A stretch of 64,000 nt of DNA, taken from positions 310,001 through 374,000 of the forward strand of contig NZ_JAMJWG010000003.1 in NCBI RefSeq assembly GCF_024435355.1, written 5' to 3'. The translations under genes and the position numbers were made by a program. This stretch comes from Streptomyces odontomachi. GTDB lineage: Bacteria; Actinomycetota; Actinomycetes; Streptomycetales; Streptomycetaceae. The notes under the pieces are model-generated. The model worked only from the letters and a program-made list of their open reading frames with translations. It did no database searches and had not been told where the DNA came from. Below are positions 53,264 to 60,967 of this stretch, piece after piece; position 1 is the first letter of the stretch; each line of letters opens with the position of its first letter.

Positions 53264-53737
53264 ACCGCGCGGTATGTCACTACCTGGGGGAATGATCGAT
53301 CAACGGCGGAGCCGAGCCGCCCGGACGCTGGGCGCCGGGCCGGCGGTGTCAGGGCCTTCGCGGCGAGAGCCCCGCCTCGCTGCGGGCCGGCTGGGCCAGG
53401 GCGTCGGTCGCTCGGCCGCCGCCCCGGTCGCCCTGCGGCCGCCCCGGTCGCCACCCCGGCGGCCGCCCCGGCAGCCCGGCGAGCCGCTGTGCCCGCTCGG
53501 CGGCCGGCGATGCCGCGTTGCCGGGGGCCGTCTGGGGGCCGTCCGGGTCGTGTCCGGGGGCGATCCCGGCCCTGTCCGGGGTCCGTTCCGGGCCCTGTCC
53601 GGGGTCCGTTCCGGGCCCTGTCTGGGATCCGTTTCCGGGATCCGCCGGGCCACGGGCTGGGGCCATCCGGAATCCGCCGGGCCACGGCCGGCCTACGCCC
53701 CCTACCGGCCGGTCTACGCCTACAGGACGGCCTACGC
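53264..53737. other. Repeat-rich intergenic region
   Basis: About 470 bp without a supported gene. It is very C/G-rich with ccgccccgg-type runs, three 23-bp direct repeats (53569-53638) and, at its right end, an 18-bp direct repeat (tctacgcctacaggacgg, 53712-53747) that overlaps the last codons of the sigma gene. Confidence 0.55.
53569..53638. repeat. 23-bp direct repeat, three copies (gccctgtccggggtccgttccgg)
   Basis: Two identical 23-bp copies (53569-53591, 53592-53614) and a third diverged copy (gccctgtctgggatccgtttccgg). Frames read across it as Gly/Pro/Arg repeats on both strands, so it is not taken as coding. Confidence 0.8.
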
Positions 53738-54595
53738 CTACAGGACGAGGCTGAGCTCCGGGTCCTCCCGGAGCTTGCTCAGCGCACGTGACACCGCGCT
53801 CTTGACCGTGCCGACCGAGACCCCGAGCACCTCAGCGGTCTGCGCCTCGCTCAGGTCCTCGTAGTAGCGCAGCACCACCATGGCCCGCTGCCGGGTCGGC
53901 AGCTTCACGATCGCCCGCCACATCGCGTCCCGCAGCGCCTGGACCTCGGCCTCGTCGTTCGTCGGAACGGTCTCCGGCTCGGGCAGTTCGTCGCAGGCGT
54001 ACTCGTCGACCTTGCGCTTGCGCCACTGCGAGGTGCGCGTGTTCAGCAGCGCACGGCGTACGTAGCCGTCGAGCGCGCGGTGGTCCTGGATGCGGTCCCA
54101 GGCGACGTAGGTCTTGGTGAGCGCGGTCTGCAACAGGTCCTCGGCATCGCTCAGGTTGGACGTCAACGAGCGTGCGGTGCGCAGCAGGACGGGGCCGCGG
54201 GCGCGTACGTAGGAGGTGAAGGAGGGATACGCCTTCGGGCTGGCGCAGGACTCGCAGGCCGCGGTCGCCGCGCGGGCCGCCGGCGCCGGTACGGGGTGTG
54301 CAGTGCTGGGCCCGTGAGCAGCCGTGGCCGTGCGGGGCATCGGGGGCGTGCGGGTCGCCGGGGGCGTGCGGGTCGCGGAGGCCGCGTACGTCGCGGTTGC
54401 CTCGCGCGGGGTGCGTGGCCGGTAGGTCGTCGTGGTGGTGCGCGCCGTGCGTGCCCGGCGCGCGGCGGCCTGCACATGGGCTGCGGGCGCCGCTGATCCC
54501 GCGGGGGTGCGCCCCGTGGTCGTGGAGGTGGAGGTACCTCCCAGGCCCGTCGGGCACTGGGCGTGGGTACCGACTGGCGCCAGAGGAACGGTCAT
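53738..54595 (-). CDS. SigE-family (ECF) sigma factor with long low-complexity N-terminus
   Basis: A 285-residue protein. The first ~110 residues are Thr/Ala/Arg/Pro-rich and unusual for an ECF sigma factor; an internal start after them cannot be excluded. CESCASPKAYPSF precedes region 2 (YVRARGPVLLRTARSLTSNL, DAEDLLQTALTKTYVAWDRI, YVRRALLNTRTSQWRKRKVD). Region 4 reads KLPTRQRAMVVLRYYEDLSE, then AQTAEVLGVSVGTVKSAVSR. No anti-sigma gene adjoins. It is divergent from the prim-pol gene, with repeat arrays between. Confidence 0.85.
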   Translation of the reverse strand: MTVPLAPVGTHAQCPTGLGGTSTSTTTGRTPAGSAAPAAHVQAAARRARTARTTTTTYRPRTPREATATYAASATRTPPATRTPPMPRTATAAHGPSTAHPVPAPAARAATAACESCASPKAYPSFTSYVRARGPVLLRTARSLTSNLSDAEDLLQTALTKTYVAWDRIQDHRALDGYVRRALLNTRTSQWRKRKVDEYACDELPEPETVPTNDEAEVQALRDAMWRAIVKLPTRQRAMVVLRYYEDLSEAQTAEVLGVSVGTVKSAVSRALSKLREDPELSLVL

Positions 54596-54806
54596 GACTT
54601 CACGCTAGAAGTGACCCCCGTTTCAGGGGATCGGCCGCAGGTCCCGAAGCGCTGTCCCCCTCAGGTTGTAGGAAGGGTGCCGGCTCCACCTCCTGAGGGT
54701 GGAGGCAGCGGAGCCCACCCTTGCGGGTCGTCCCTGAGGCCCACGCCTCACGGCATGAACCGACGCCTCGCGGCCCGAACCCAGGGCGCCTTCCGGACGA
54801 CGGGCA

Positions 54807-54854
54807 CCCGTGCGCCCGTGCACCCGTGCACCCGTGCACCCGTGCACCCGTGCA
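54807..54854. repeat. 8-bp tandem array (cccgtgca x6)
   Basis: Six consecutive units, the first with a final g in place of a. Each junction creates GTGCAC-type palindromic steps. It lies 212 bp upstream of the sigma gene start and about 430 bp upstream of the prim-pol gene. Confidence 0.85.
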
Positions 54855-55201
54855 CCAACGAAAAGCACGGACGGCGCGCCACACGTCTGCGCGGCGGTGC
54901 CGAACACACCGCCGCGCAGCCCTCACACCATCCCCATGGATAACTCCGCTCACCACCTCCCCCGCCATCTCCCGGTCCGGAAAGCGGCCTTGGATCCCCT
55001 CGCCGATCTCGGCCGCCACGACGTCGTCGCGCCTCCAGACTTGCCCATCGCACCCCGCCGCATCCGTCGAGCGCCGTGGATTCCCCCGCACGCGTGAGGC
55101 TCGCGCGACTAAACCTCCGGTCACCCTGACGAACGCCCCAGGCAGACCGAAGAGCCATACCGAACACAGGCACACCGAGCGACCGCTCTCCGCACCCCGG
55201 A

Positions 55202-55281
55202 GGGACTTCCCGCCACCGGGACTTCCCTCCATCGGGACTTCCCGCCACCGGGACTTCCCTCCATCGGGACTTCCCTATATC
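55202..55281. repeat. 16-bp iteron-like array (gggacttccc + ryyaty, x5)
   Basis: Five consecutive 16-bp units: gggacttcccgccacc, gggacttccctccatc, gggacttcccgccacc, gggacttccctccatc, gggacttccctatatc. They alternate between two spacers with the shared core gggacttccc, and end 6 bp before the start codon of the prim-pol gene. This resembles iterons near plasmid replication genes, or multiple operator sites. Confidence 0.88.
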
Positions 55282-55287
55282 GAACGC

Positions 55288-56190
55288 ATGTACGAAACTA
55301 AACCCATGGCCCCCACCGACCGCCATGCCACGCCGCCCGCGACGACGGCCCTCGCGCATGCCCTGTCCGCCGCCGAGCGCGGGCTGGCCGTCTTCCCGCT
55401 GTCCCGCACCAAGTTCCCCGCACTGCGCTCACCCCACCACGACGACCCCGTGCCCACGCCTTGCCGCGGCGAGTGCGGCAGCTTCGGCCACGGCGTGTAC
55501 GACGCCTCGAGCGACCCGCACCAGGTCCGCGCCCTCTTCGCCGCCGCGCCGCGGGCCACCGGATACGGCATCGCCTGCGGCGTGCCGCCGTACCACCTCA
55601 TAGGAGTGGACGTGGACACCAAACCGGGCTCCACGTCCTCGGCGGCCCTGCGCGAGCTGGCGCTGCGTCACCTCTTCAGCATCCCGCCCACCCTCGTCGT
55701 GATCACGCCCAGCGACGGCCGCCACCTGTGGCTGAGCGGTCCGGCGGGCGTCGCGGTGCCCAACTCGGTGAGCCGCCTGGCCCCCGGCATCGACATCCGC
55801 GGCGCGGGCGGCTATCTGGTCGGCCCTGGCTCCGTGACGATGCACGGCGTCTACCGCACTGCCCCCGGCACCGGCCACCTGCCACCCGCCCCCTGCCCGT
55901 CCGCACTCCTGCGACTCCTGCTCCCACCACCGCCCAGCAGGCGTCACGCCAGGCCAGGACCCGACGACCAGCGGGGCGCAGGTCTGGTGCACTTCGTGCG
56001 TGCAGCGCACCAGGGGCAGCGCAACACCCGGCTGTTCTGGGCAGCCTGCCGAGCCCACGAAAACGGCCTGGGCGCCACCCTGACCACCCAGCTCATCGCC
56101 GCCGCCCTCCACACCGGCCTCACCGAACGCGAGGCCCGCGCCACCATCGCCTCAGCGGCCCGCCTCACCGCCACACGGTCACGGGCGTGA
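55288..56190 (+). CDS. Bifunctional DNA primase/polymerase (prim-pol) protein
   Basis: A 300-residue protein. The prim-pol fold starts LAHALSAAERGLAVFPLSRT and has the metal site HLIGVDVDTKPGSTSSAALR (DxD), the Cys-rich loop PTPCRGECGSFG near residue 57, LVVITPSDGRHLWLSGPAGV with the conserved His, and SRLAPGIDIRGAGGYLVGPG. A C-terminal helical part (HQGQRNTRLFWAACRAHENG, TEREARATIASAARL) resembles primase C-terminal accessory domains. No helicase domain is fused. Such genes are typical of plasmids, phages and integrated elements but also occur as solitary chromosomal genes in Streptomyces. The start is uncertain: ATG 55288 or 55306. Confidence 0.88.
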   Translation: MYETKPMAPTDRHATPPATTALAHALSAAERGLAVFPLSRTKFPALRSPHHDDPVPTPCRGECGSFGHGVYDASSDPHQVRALFAAAPRATGYGIACGVPPYHLIGVDVDTKPGSTSSAALRELALRHLFSIPPTLVVITPSDGRHLWLSGPAGVAVPNSVSRLAPGIDIRGAGGYLVGPGSVTMHGVYRTAPGTGHLPPAPCPSALLRLLLPPPPSRRHARPGPDDQRGAGLVHFVRAAHQGQRNTRLFWAACRAHENGLGATLTTQLIAAALHTGLTEREARATIASAARLTATRSRA

Positions 56191-56225
56191 ACCTGAGCGC
56201 GGGTCCGCTTCTCCTCACCCTCCAT

Positions 56226-56260
56226 GGCGAAGGCCCGGATCATCGACCCGGGCCTTCGCC
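56226..56260. terminator. Bidirectional terminator between prim-pol and propeller genes
   Basis: A stem GGCGAAGGCCCGG / CCGGGCCTTCGCC (13 bp) with a 9-nt loop lies between convergent genes. Confidence 0.85.
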
Positions 56261-56310
56261 ACGCCATGTACGGCGATCAGCTGGTGCGTGCCGAAGTCAT
56301 TGCGTTCATG

Positions 56311-57603
56311 TCAGGGACCGTCGACAGATTTGATCGTGTACGGAAAGCTCTCCTGCTGCCAGATGACGGTGAACCCGGCGGTCGGGCCGGCGCCAACTTG
56401 GGGGACCCGGCCGTCCGAGGTGAGCGTCTCCGCGGTGCCGAACGTACCGGAGGAGCTGACCGAGCGGGCGCTGGTCTCCGTGTGACTGTACGGCGGCGTC
56501 GAATCGGCCACGGTCGTGTGGTACGCCAGCATGCCGTCGCCGTCATCGTCCACGGCCAGGTCGGGTCGGTCGCCGAGACCGAGGTCGGCAACGCCGCCGA
56601 GGGTGCCGTCCGCGGAGAGCCGGCGGCCGAGCAGCTCGAGCTCGCCGTTTTCATTGACGGTCCACACGATCACCGAATCGCCGTCGAGGTCGGTGGCGAC
56701 CGCGTGGTGGAAGCCCACGTTGTCCGTGGCGGCCGAGATGCGCAGAGGGTCCGTCAGCGTGCCGGTGCGGCTCCAGCGCGAGGCCCAGACCTGTGCGACG
56801 GTGCCGCCGCCGGAGTGGTAGGTGATGACAGCGTCACCGTCCTGGTCGACGCCGACCCGCACCATGCCGAAGCCGCCGTACGACGCGATGGGCGCCGTGA
56901 GCACCTCTGTCGAGGAGACGGATGTCGACGTGATCCGCTTGGCCACGACGTCCGAAGCCTGCACCCAGGCGACGACGAACTGGCCGTTGCGGTCGACGCC
57001 GATGGCCGGCTTCTCGGCGGACCCCGAGCCGAGGGTGATGGCCTCGCCGACCGTTCCGTCGAGGTCGAGGCGGCGGGCGACCGCATACCAGCTTCCGTCC
57101 CGGATTTCCGTCCATGCTGCCATCGCGCCGCCGTCCGGCGTCACGGCGACCACCGGAGTTGCCGCGGGCGCTGACGTGGAAAGCGTCTGGAGCGGTCCGA
57201 CGGGGCTGCCCGTGGCCGAGACCCGCTGGCCCATGACCTGACTGTCCTGTTCCCAGACCACCGCCGAGTCGCCGGTGTCGTCGGAGTCGACCTCCGGCCA
57301 GGCCGCCGCGGCGCCCTCCGGCGACAGCGTGCGGATCTCTCCCATCGTGCCGTCCGCGAACTTCACCCTGGTCTGGACCCGCTGGAAGGAGTACGTCGTC
57401 GACAGGTCTCCGGCCGTCCAGGCCAGTAACGCGTCGCCCTGACGGTCAACCGAGACCTGGGGCGAGTCGGCGGCGGTCCAGCCGGAGGCCGACACGTTCC
57501 ATTCCGCCGTCCACGCGGCCTCGGCGCTCACGGCCATCGTCGTGGTGAGCACCGCCCCGGCCGCCGCCACGACGGACACCCCTGCAATGACGCGACTCTT
57601 CAT
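56311..57603 (-). CDS. Secreted beta-propeller-like protein
   Basis: A 430-residue exported protein. The signal peptide (RVIAGVSVVAAAGAVLTTTM, cleavage near AEA) leads to about eight repeats of ~45 residues with the pattern VSVDRQGDALLAWTAG, AWPEVDSDDTGDSAVVWEQD, VVAVTPDGGAMAAWTEI, IGVDRNGQFVVAWVQ, VGVDQDGDAVITYHSGG, VATDLDGDSVIVWTVNE and LAVDDDGDGMLAYHTTV. The repeated D-x-D-G-D loops look like calcium-binding or FG-GAP/propeller blades. Function is unknown; a surface or carbohydrate-binding role is plausible. The ATG at 57603 is set by the signal peptide; the upstream frame is open but not coding-like. Confidence 0.8.
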   Translation of the reverse strand: MKSRVIAGVSVVAAAGAVLTTTMAVSAEAAWTAEWNVSASGWTAADSPQVSVDRQGDALLAWTAGDLSTTYSFQRVQTRVKFADGTMGEIRTLSPEGAAAAWPEVDSDDTGDSAVVWEQDSQVMGQRVSATGSPVGPLQTLSTSAPAATPVVAVTPDGGAMAAWTEIRDGSWYAVARRLDLDGTVGEAITLGSGSAEKPAIGVDRNGQFVVAWVQASDVVAKRITSTSVSSTEVLTAPIASYGGFGMVRVGVDQDGDAVITYHSGGGTVAQVWASRWSRTGTLTDPLRISAATDNVGFHHAVATDLDGDSVIVWTVNENGELELLGRRLSADGTLGGVADLGLGDRPDLAVDDDGDGMLAYHTTVADSTPPYSHTETSARSVSSSGTFGTAETLTSDGRVPQVGAGPTAGFTVIWQQESFPYTIKSVDGP

Positions 57604-57604
57604 T

Positions 57605-57641
57605 GAACGCCGGTGACGTGTTATCGAACGCCGGTGACGTG
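57605..57641. repeat. 16-bp direct repeat at the propeller gene start (gaacgccggtgacgtg x2)
   Basis: Two exact copies, 57605-57620 and 57626-57641, with a 21-bp period, directly upstream of the start codon of the minus-strand propeller gene. A two-turn period suggests an operator for a regulator on one face of the helix. Confidence 0.7.
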
Positions 57642-57837
57642 CTGTTCGCACAGCCACAGTCCTCTCCCTTTCCCTTGCCACAGCTCCTGGTCGGGACACG
57701 GCCGTCACACGGGCGCCCCAATGATCAAGCGCAACTACATACTCAAACGTCACAGGTTGCACGCCAGTTGTTCGGAGCCGCTGTCCCACACGCCAACGGC
57801 CCCCGGCGGGCTCGCCCACGCCAACGGCCGTTTGCGC

Positions 57838-57872
57838 CCACGGTCGTGTTGCCAGGACGACGGTTTTCAAGA
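57838..57872 (-). other. Attachment-site-like repeat, left copy (tRNA-Ser core)
   Basis: ccacggtcgtgttgcca-ggacgacggttttcaaga repeats in the same orientation at 59498-59532 with one mismatch. It corresponds to the anticodon-loop to variable-arm part of tRNA-Ser(UGA) on the minus strand. A degraded T-arm (gtttgcgccca) adjoins to the left. It is read as a decayed attachment site of an older element. Confidence 0.6.
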
Positions 57873-58251
57873 CCTGCCGGCGCCCCTTGACGAAAGCCAG
57901 GTATCCGCAGGTCAAGCGGGTTCTGGGGCGTCATCGTCAGTCGTTCCGGGCGTCTCGTGCCCGTTGCTTGCCACTCGGTGGCCCTCGTGCCCGCTGAACC
58001 GGTCGTCGTAGGCATCGGCCACATAGGCGTCACGGCCATCGACGGACCGGGCGTGGTGCCGTGCCGAGTGGTCACACTCGCGTTCGAGTGGCCGAGGCGG
58101 CGGACGTCGGTCATCACGCCGGAGCGGTGGCGGGTGGATGTCGGGCGGGTGTAAGCACGTAAGCCTGCCAACAGGTCACATTCACCCCGTGAAGTGCATG
58201 TACGGTCCGCCAGCAGCGGCGGAGGTGTTCAGGCCCCCAGGGGAGGTCGTG

Positions 58252-58819
58252 GTGCAGCCCAGCGACCCCGAGCGCCAGTGGATCGGAGCGTGGCACGTTC
58301 CGTTGAACATCGCTGCCATGCACGTGAGCGGCGTTCTCCTGTGCATCGGCTTAGCCTCGATTCCGGCCGTGTCCCCGACAACCTACGACGGTCCTGACGA
58401 CAGCCCGGACCTCTGGGTATTCGGCTTGATGGCCTGGATCCTGATGTTCCATGTAGCCATCCAAATTCCCGTTGGTCTCCTCGCCTCCCGCTGGGCGGTT
58501 CGTGGTCAGGTGTTCAGGGCCACCCCGGTTGCGTTGGGTTTGACCACCTCAGCCACCTGGACGCTCACCTGGACGTTCTGTCTCTGCGCCGATCAAGATC
58601 CCTCGATATGGGCTTTGTGTTTGCAGAGCTGGGGTTGTCTCGGCGTCTCCCTGACGTATCCGCGTCATGCCCGACTGGACGGTGCAATAGAGGACCTGCA
58701 AGAGGGCGTGGCCACACGTGACGTGAGCCGCAGAGAACAGACCGCCCAGAAACGGCGGTCCACTCGGGCCGGCAAAAGCCCAGCCCCCCCCCAGGTCCCT
58801 TGGCAAAGCCCAGGGCTAA
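58252..58819 (+). CDS. Polytopic membrane protein, probable C9 frameshift near the 3' end
   Basis: Starts at GTG behind GGGGAGG (spacing 5), giving MQPSDPERQWIGAWHVPLNI. Four hydrophobic helices follow: VSGVLLCIGLASIPAV, WVFGLMAWILMFHVAIQIPV, ALGLTTSATWTLTWTFCL and IWALCLQSWGCLGVSLTYP. A charged tail begins near residue 145. The frame stays open to 59559 and then runs antisense across the DUF5958 gene, which is unlikely. A run of nine C at 58784-58792 lies just before; a one-base change there shifts to a frame that stops at TAA 58817-58819, directly before the convergent gene. The end given assumes that shift. Confidence 0.55.
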
Positions 58820-58827
58820 AAGTCACC

Positions 58828-59205
58828 TCAGGTTGCATCCCTCAGCACATCCGGCAGGTTGTGCCACTCATGGCCGCACCCGTCTGCGCAATGCAGCGCT
58901 CGCCTGCGGGTGTCCGCGATACTGAAGAGGGCAACGAGCAAGCGGAGGGACTTGGTGAGTTCATAGGCCGGAAGCCCATCCATCCCGAAGCGCCACTTCG
59001 TGAGCATCACCGCCGGTGTGTGGGTGGGACGAATGCCAGAACGCGCAATGCTCTCCGGGACATCGTCCTCGCAGGCGCGGGCCTGCCCGCAGAACAGCAC
59101 CAGTGCATGCAGGACCTTGCGTCGGTCATCTTCCGAGAGGCCCTCGAACCACTCGACACCCTCGGCCAGTGGTCTGAGCCCCTGCGCGAGTTCGTTCAGG
59201 ACCAC
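58828..59205 (-). CDS. DUF5958-family protein
   Basis: A 125-residue soluble protein. VVLNELAQGLRPLAEGVEWF, EGLSEDDRRKVLHALVLFCG, QARACEDDVPESIARSGIRP, THTPAVMLTKWRFGMDGLPA and YELTKSLRLLVALFSIADTR fit the DUF5958 family as I recall it, with RALHCADGCGHEWHNL at the end (a possible Cys/His metal site). The GTG at 59205 is chosen as the family start; the frame is open to 59421 and an ATG at 59331 could be used. Function unknown. Such genes are common in Streptomyces accessory regions. Confidence 0.7.
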   Translation of the reverse strand: MVLNELAQGLRPLAEGVEWFEGLSEDDRRKVLHALVLFCGQARACEDDVPESIARSGIRPTHTPAVMLTKWRFGMDGLPAYELTKSLRLLVALFSIADTRRRALHCADGCGHEWHNLPDVLRDAT

Positions 59206-59400
59206 CTCGTGTGCGTACAACACCGGCCACTTCCCCTGGTGATACAGACATCGACGATTCCCCGGCTCAGCCTCTCGACCAGTCCAGTTGCCCGGATGCG
59301 CGGGATCAGAAGGCGTCCGTGCCCCTGCCATGCCCCATCCACCGGTGAACCACGGGAAACAACGGTCAGCCACGGTGCCCGACGCCGACCGGCACGTGCC

Positions 59401-59437
59401 AACGGCCCCCGACCATCGCACCAGGTCAGGGGCCGTT
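59401..59437 (-). terminator. Ancestral tRNA-Ser terminator hairpin
   Basis: AACGGCCCCCGACC pairs with GGTCAGGGGCCGTT (one mismatch). It stands 40 bp beyond the 3' end of the tRNA-Ser fragment, as expected for the original terminator of that tRNA gene. Confidence 0.75.
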
Positions 59438-59476
59438 CACACAGCTCACGTGCTGCTCACGCAATTCTCGCTACCG

Positions 59477-59532
59477 CGGAGGCGGTGGGATTTGAACCCA
59501 CGGTCGTGTTGCCACGACGACGGTTTTCAAGA
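59477..59532 (-). pseudogene. 3' half of a tRNA-Ser(UGA) gene (attachment site)
   Basis: On the minus strand the fragment reads from the anticodon loop (CTTGAAA, anticodon TGA) through the 3' anticodon-stem strand, a full variable arm (GTCGTG-GCAA-CACGAC), a perfect T-arm (GTGGGTTCAAATCCCAC) and the 3' acceptor strand CGCCTCC. The 5' half (acceptor, D-arm, 5' anticodon strand) is absent: DNA to the right is unrelated. This is the classic duplicated tRNA 3' end left by an integrative element. It places the intact gene and the integrase to the right, outside the window. Confidence 0.85.
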
Positions 59533-59715
59533 GGGTCACACCGCCATACGTCAACATAGCTCTGACCTGCTTGTTCTTGCTGTTGACTGTCACTCATGCT
59601 GCCAGTGGCCCACAGATGGCCCACTGGCGTCGTCACAACCACGCCCGGCATCGCGCACCGCATGTACAGGAACTATCAGACCAAGTGCTTGCCCGATACC
59701 GAAACTCTCGCCGGC

Positions 59716-59745
59716 GTGGTGGGCTGCTCGAGAGCAGCCCACCAC
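59716..59745 (-). terminator. Hairpin beyond the 3' end of the 70-aa ORF
   Basis: GTGGTGGGCTGCTC pairs with GAGCAGCCCACCAC, a perfect 14-bp stem with a minimal loop. It lies 9 bp downstream of the minus-strand ORF at 59754 and supports that ORF being real. Confidence 0.75.
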
Positions 59746-59753
59746 TTGCTCCC

Positions 59754-59966
59754 CTACATCATGCGCCTCATCAGACACAGCACGCTCCGCAGGAATGCGG
59801 TGAGGGCGGTCTCGAGGATCGTCAGGTGACCGCTATTCGTCAGCATGCTGATGATGCGCAGCACTTGTGTGACTGTCAGTAACGCCCCGACCACCTTCCT
59901 GGCAATACGCCAGACCCGTGGCGCCTCCTTCACTGGATGCTTGTCACGGACGACGGAAACGATCAT
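59754..59966 (-). CDS. Small hydrophobic/cationic protein (70 aa)
   Basis: MIVSVVRDKHPVKEAPRVWR is followed by an Ile/Leu/Val-rich segment (IARKVVGALLTVTQVLRIIS) and ILETALTAFLRSVLCLMRRM. It has Arg-rich ends and amphipathic helices, so a membrane-active or small membrane protein is possible. The frame is open to 60158, where an AT-rich leader (MKKFFENGDFQNGES) could add 50 residues. A perfect hairpin terminator follows, which favours a real transcript. No family recognised. Confidence 0.5.
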   Translation of the reverse strand: MIVSVVRDKHPVKEAPRVWRIARKVVGALLTVTQVLRIISMLTNSGHLTILETALTAFLRSVLCLMRRMM

Positions 59967-60029
59967 GGCTCTACCTGGGCCGCCACGCGTCACCAGCCAG
60001 ACCAAGTCGGGGGGCACGTGCGGCTCCTC

Positions 60030-60260
60030 CCAAGGATGCAAGTTTTGGTTTTGGCATTTTTTCAAATCTCGACTTTCCCCGTTTTGGAAATCTCCGTTTT
60101 CAAAAAACTTTTTCATGAAACCCGCCTCTTTAAAAATCAAAAAACAGCAATTGACCATACTGGCGGCAATTGTTTTGCGGATTCATCATGCCGAAATGCG
60201 GCGGGATAATCAAACTAAACCAGCTGTGTGAACCGTCACAACGACTGCTTCATATGTACC
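60030..60260. other. AT-rich foreign segment
   Basis: Runs of T and A (ttttggttttggcatttttt, ttttggaaatctccgttttc, caaaaaactttttcatgaaa, taaaaatcaaaaaacagc) drop the G+C to about 33-43% over at least 120 bp, against over 70% around it. The composition is unlike Streptomyces genes and marks horizontally acquired or regulatory DNA, for example a xenogeneic-silencing (Lsr2) target or an origin region. Confidence 0.75.
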
Positions 60261-60434
60261 TTTTACCGATAAAGCTCGGTGACTCCGCGAATGCAGCCCT
60301 TGTCGAAGACACCGGACTGCCGAGCAGGAGTGCGGCGACCTCTTCGTTGCCCTGCCGGATGGGGCCGCCGGCACCGACGCTCCCCACCGCGGCTGTCGAA
60401 GAGGAGCACGCCGCACGGCGACAGGCAACAACTC

Positions 60435-60545
60435 GTCGGCACCGGAGACCCGAAGATCGCCGCCAAGGCCCTGCGGGTCACCGCCGCCAACCCCTACCAC
60501 GCCCACCGCTGCTGGACGCCGCCCTTCGCTCCGGATGCCGCCCTC
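60435..60545 (+). pseudogene. Possible gene fragment
   Basis: The plus-strand frame reads VGTGDPKIAAKALRVTAANP then YHAHRCW with strongly GC-biased third positions, unlike the AT-rich DNA around it. It has no proper start or end and looks like a short remnant of a coding sequence. I cannot assign the family. Confidence 0.3.
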
Positions 60546-60690
60546 TGCGGCAGCAGGCACTCAGCGCACCACTAGCTTCCGGACTTCGAGACGCCAAAGG
60601 AGAGCAGCGCGAAAACGCACACACGGAAGTGATCTCTGTGATGCTGGTCACGCAATAAACAGGAACATAAGCCACATAAGAAAGAGATGC

Positions 60691-60723
60691 AGGGTGTATC
60701 GGTACTGCCTGCACCCTATTTTT
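60691..60723 (+). terminator. Rho-independent terminator
   Basis: AGGGTG pairs with CACCCT around a 15-nt loop and is followed directly by ATTTTT. It marks the end of a plus-strand transcript in the AT-rich region, though no gene upstream is certain. Confidence 0.6.
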
Positions 60724-60903
60724 GTCGGACCCATGTGATAAGGGAAACGCAAATACACAGGTCAGGCCGTTGTCACTCCATACGCGCAATCGCGGCAAGG
60801 CGACGCGTCCACGACCTGCAGTACAAGAAGGCACACAACACGAGCAGAGCCGTGAGCAGGCCACGCTGTCGGCGTTGTGCCATACCGTTGGTCTACCAAC
60901 ACC

Positions 60904-60949
60904 GAAGGGCGCGCCCGCTCTTGGGGAAGAGGTCTCGGGCGCGCCCTTC
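60904..60949. terminator. Long GC hairpin upstream of the 82-aa gene
   Basis: A perfect 14-bp stem GAAGGGCGCGCCCG / CGGGCGCGCCCTTC with an 18-nt loop, 19 bp before the start of the next ORF. The size and position fit a terminator or a leader structure that could affect translation of the gene. Confidence 0.65.
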
Positions 60950-60967
60950 TAACAACCGAGGAGGAGC

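Larger units (their letters stand above)
54596..55287. other. Divergent intergenic region with two direct-repeat arrays
   Basis: About 690 bp between the sigma gene and the prim-pol gene. It holds an 8-bp array (54807-54854) and a 16-bp array (55202-55281). Several inverted segments, such as ctgagggtggaggcagc near 54700, are present. No coding region is supported in it. Confidence 0.6.
57838..59532. mobile_element. Remnant segment bounded by two tRNA-Ser-derived direct repeats
   Basis: The segment between the left and right att-like repeats carries a membrane-protein gene with a suspected frameshift and a DUF5958 gene. No integrase is present. Two att copies in the same orientation suggest serial integration at one tRNA gene, with the first element now mostly deleted. 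This is inference from the repeats. Confidence 0.4.

Noticed and set aside
55202..55281. CRISPR array
   Set aside because: Units are 16 bp in direct succession without unique spacers; no cas genes are present. The microsatellite at 36.9 kb and the array at 25.4 kb were rejected for the same reason.
59477..59532. Intact tRNA-Ser gene
   Set aside because: The 5' acceptor strand, D-arm and 5' anticodon strand are missing to the right of 59532.
60170..60658. A 162-residue open frame on the + strand
   Set aside because: It crosses from AT-rich non-coding DNA into a GC-rich fragment and has no ribosome site; at most a short remnant.
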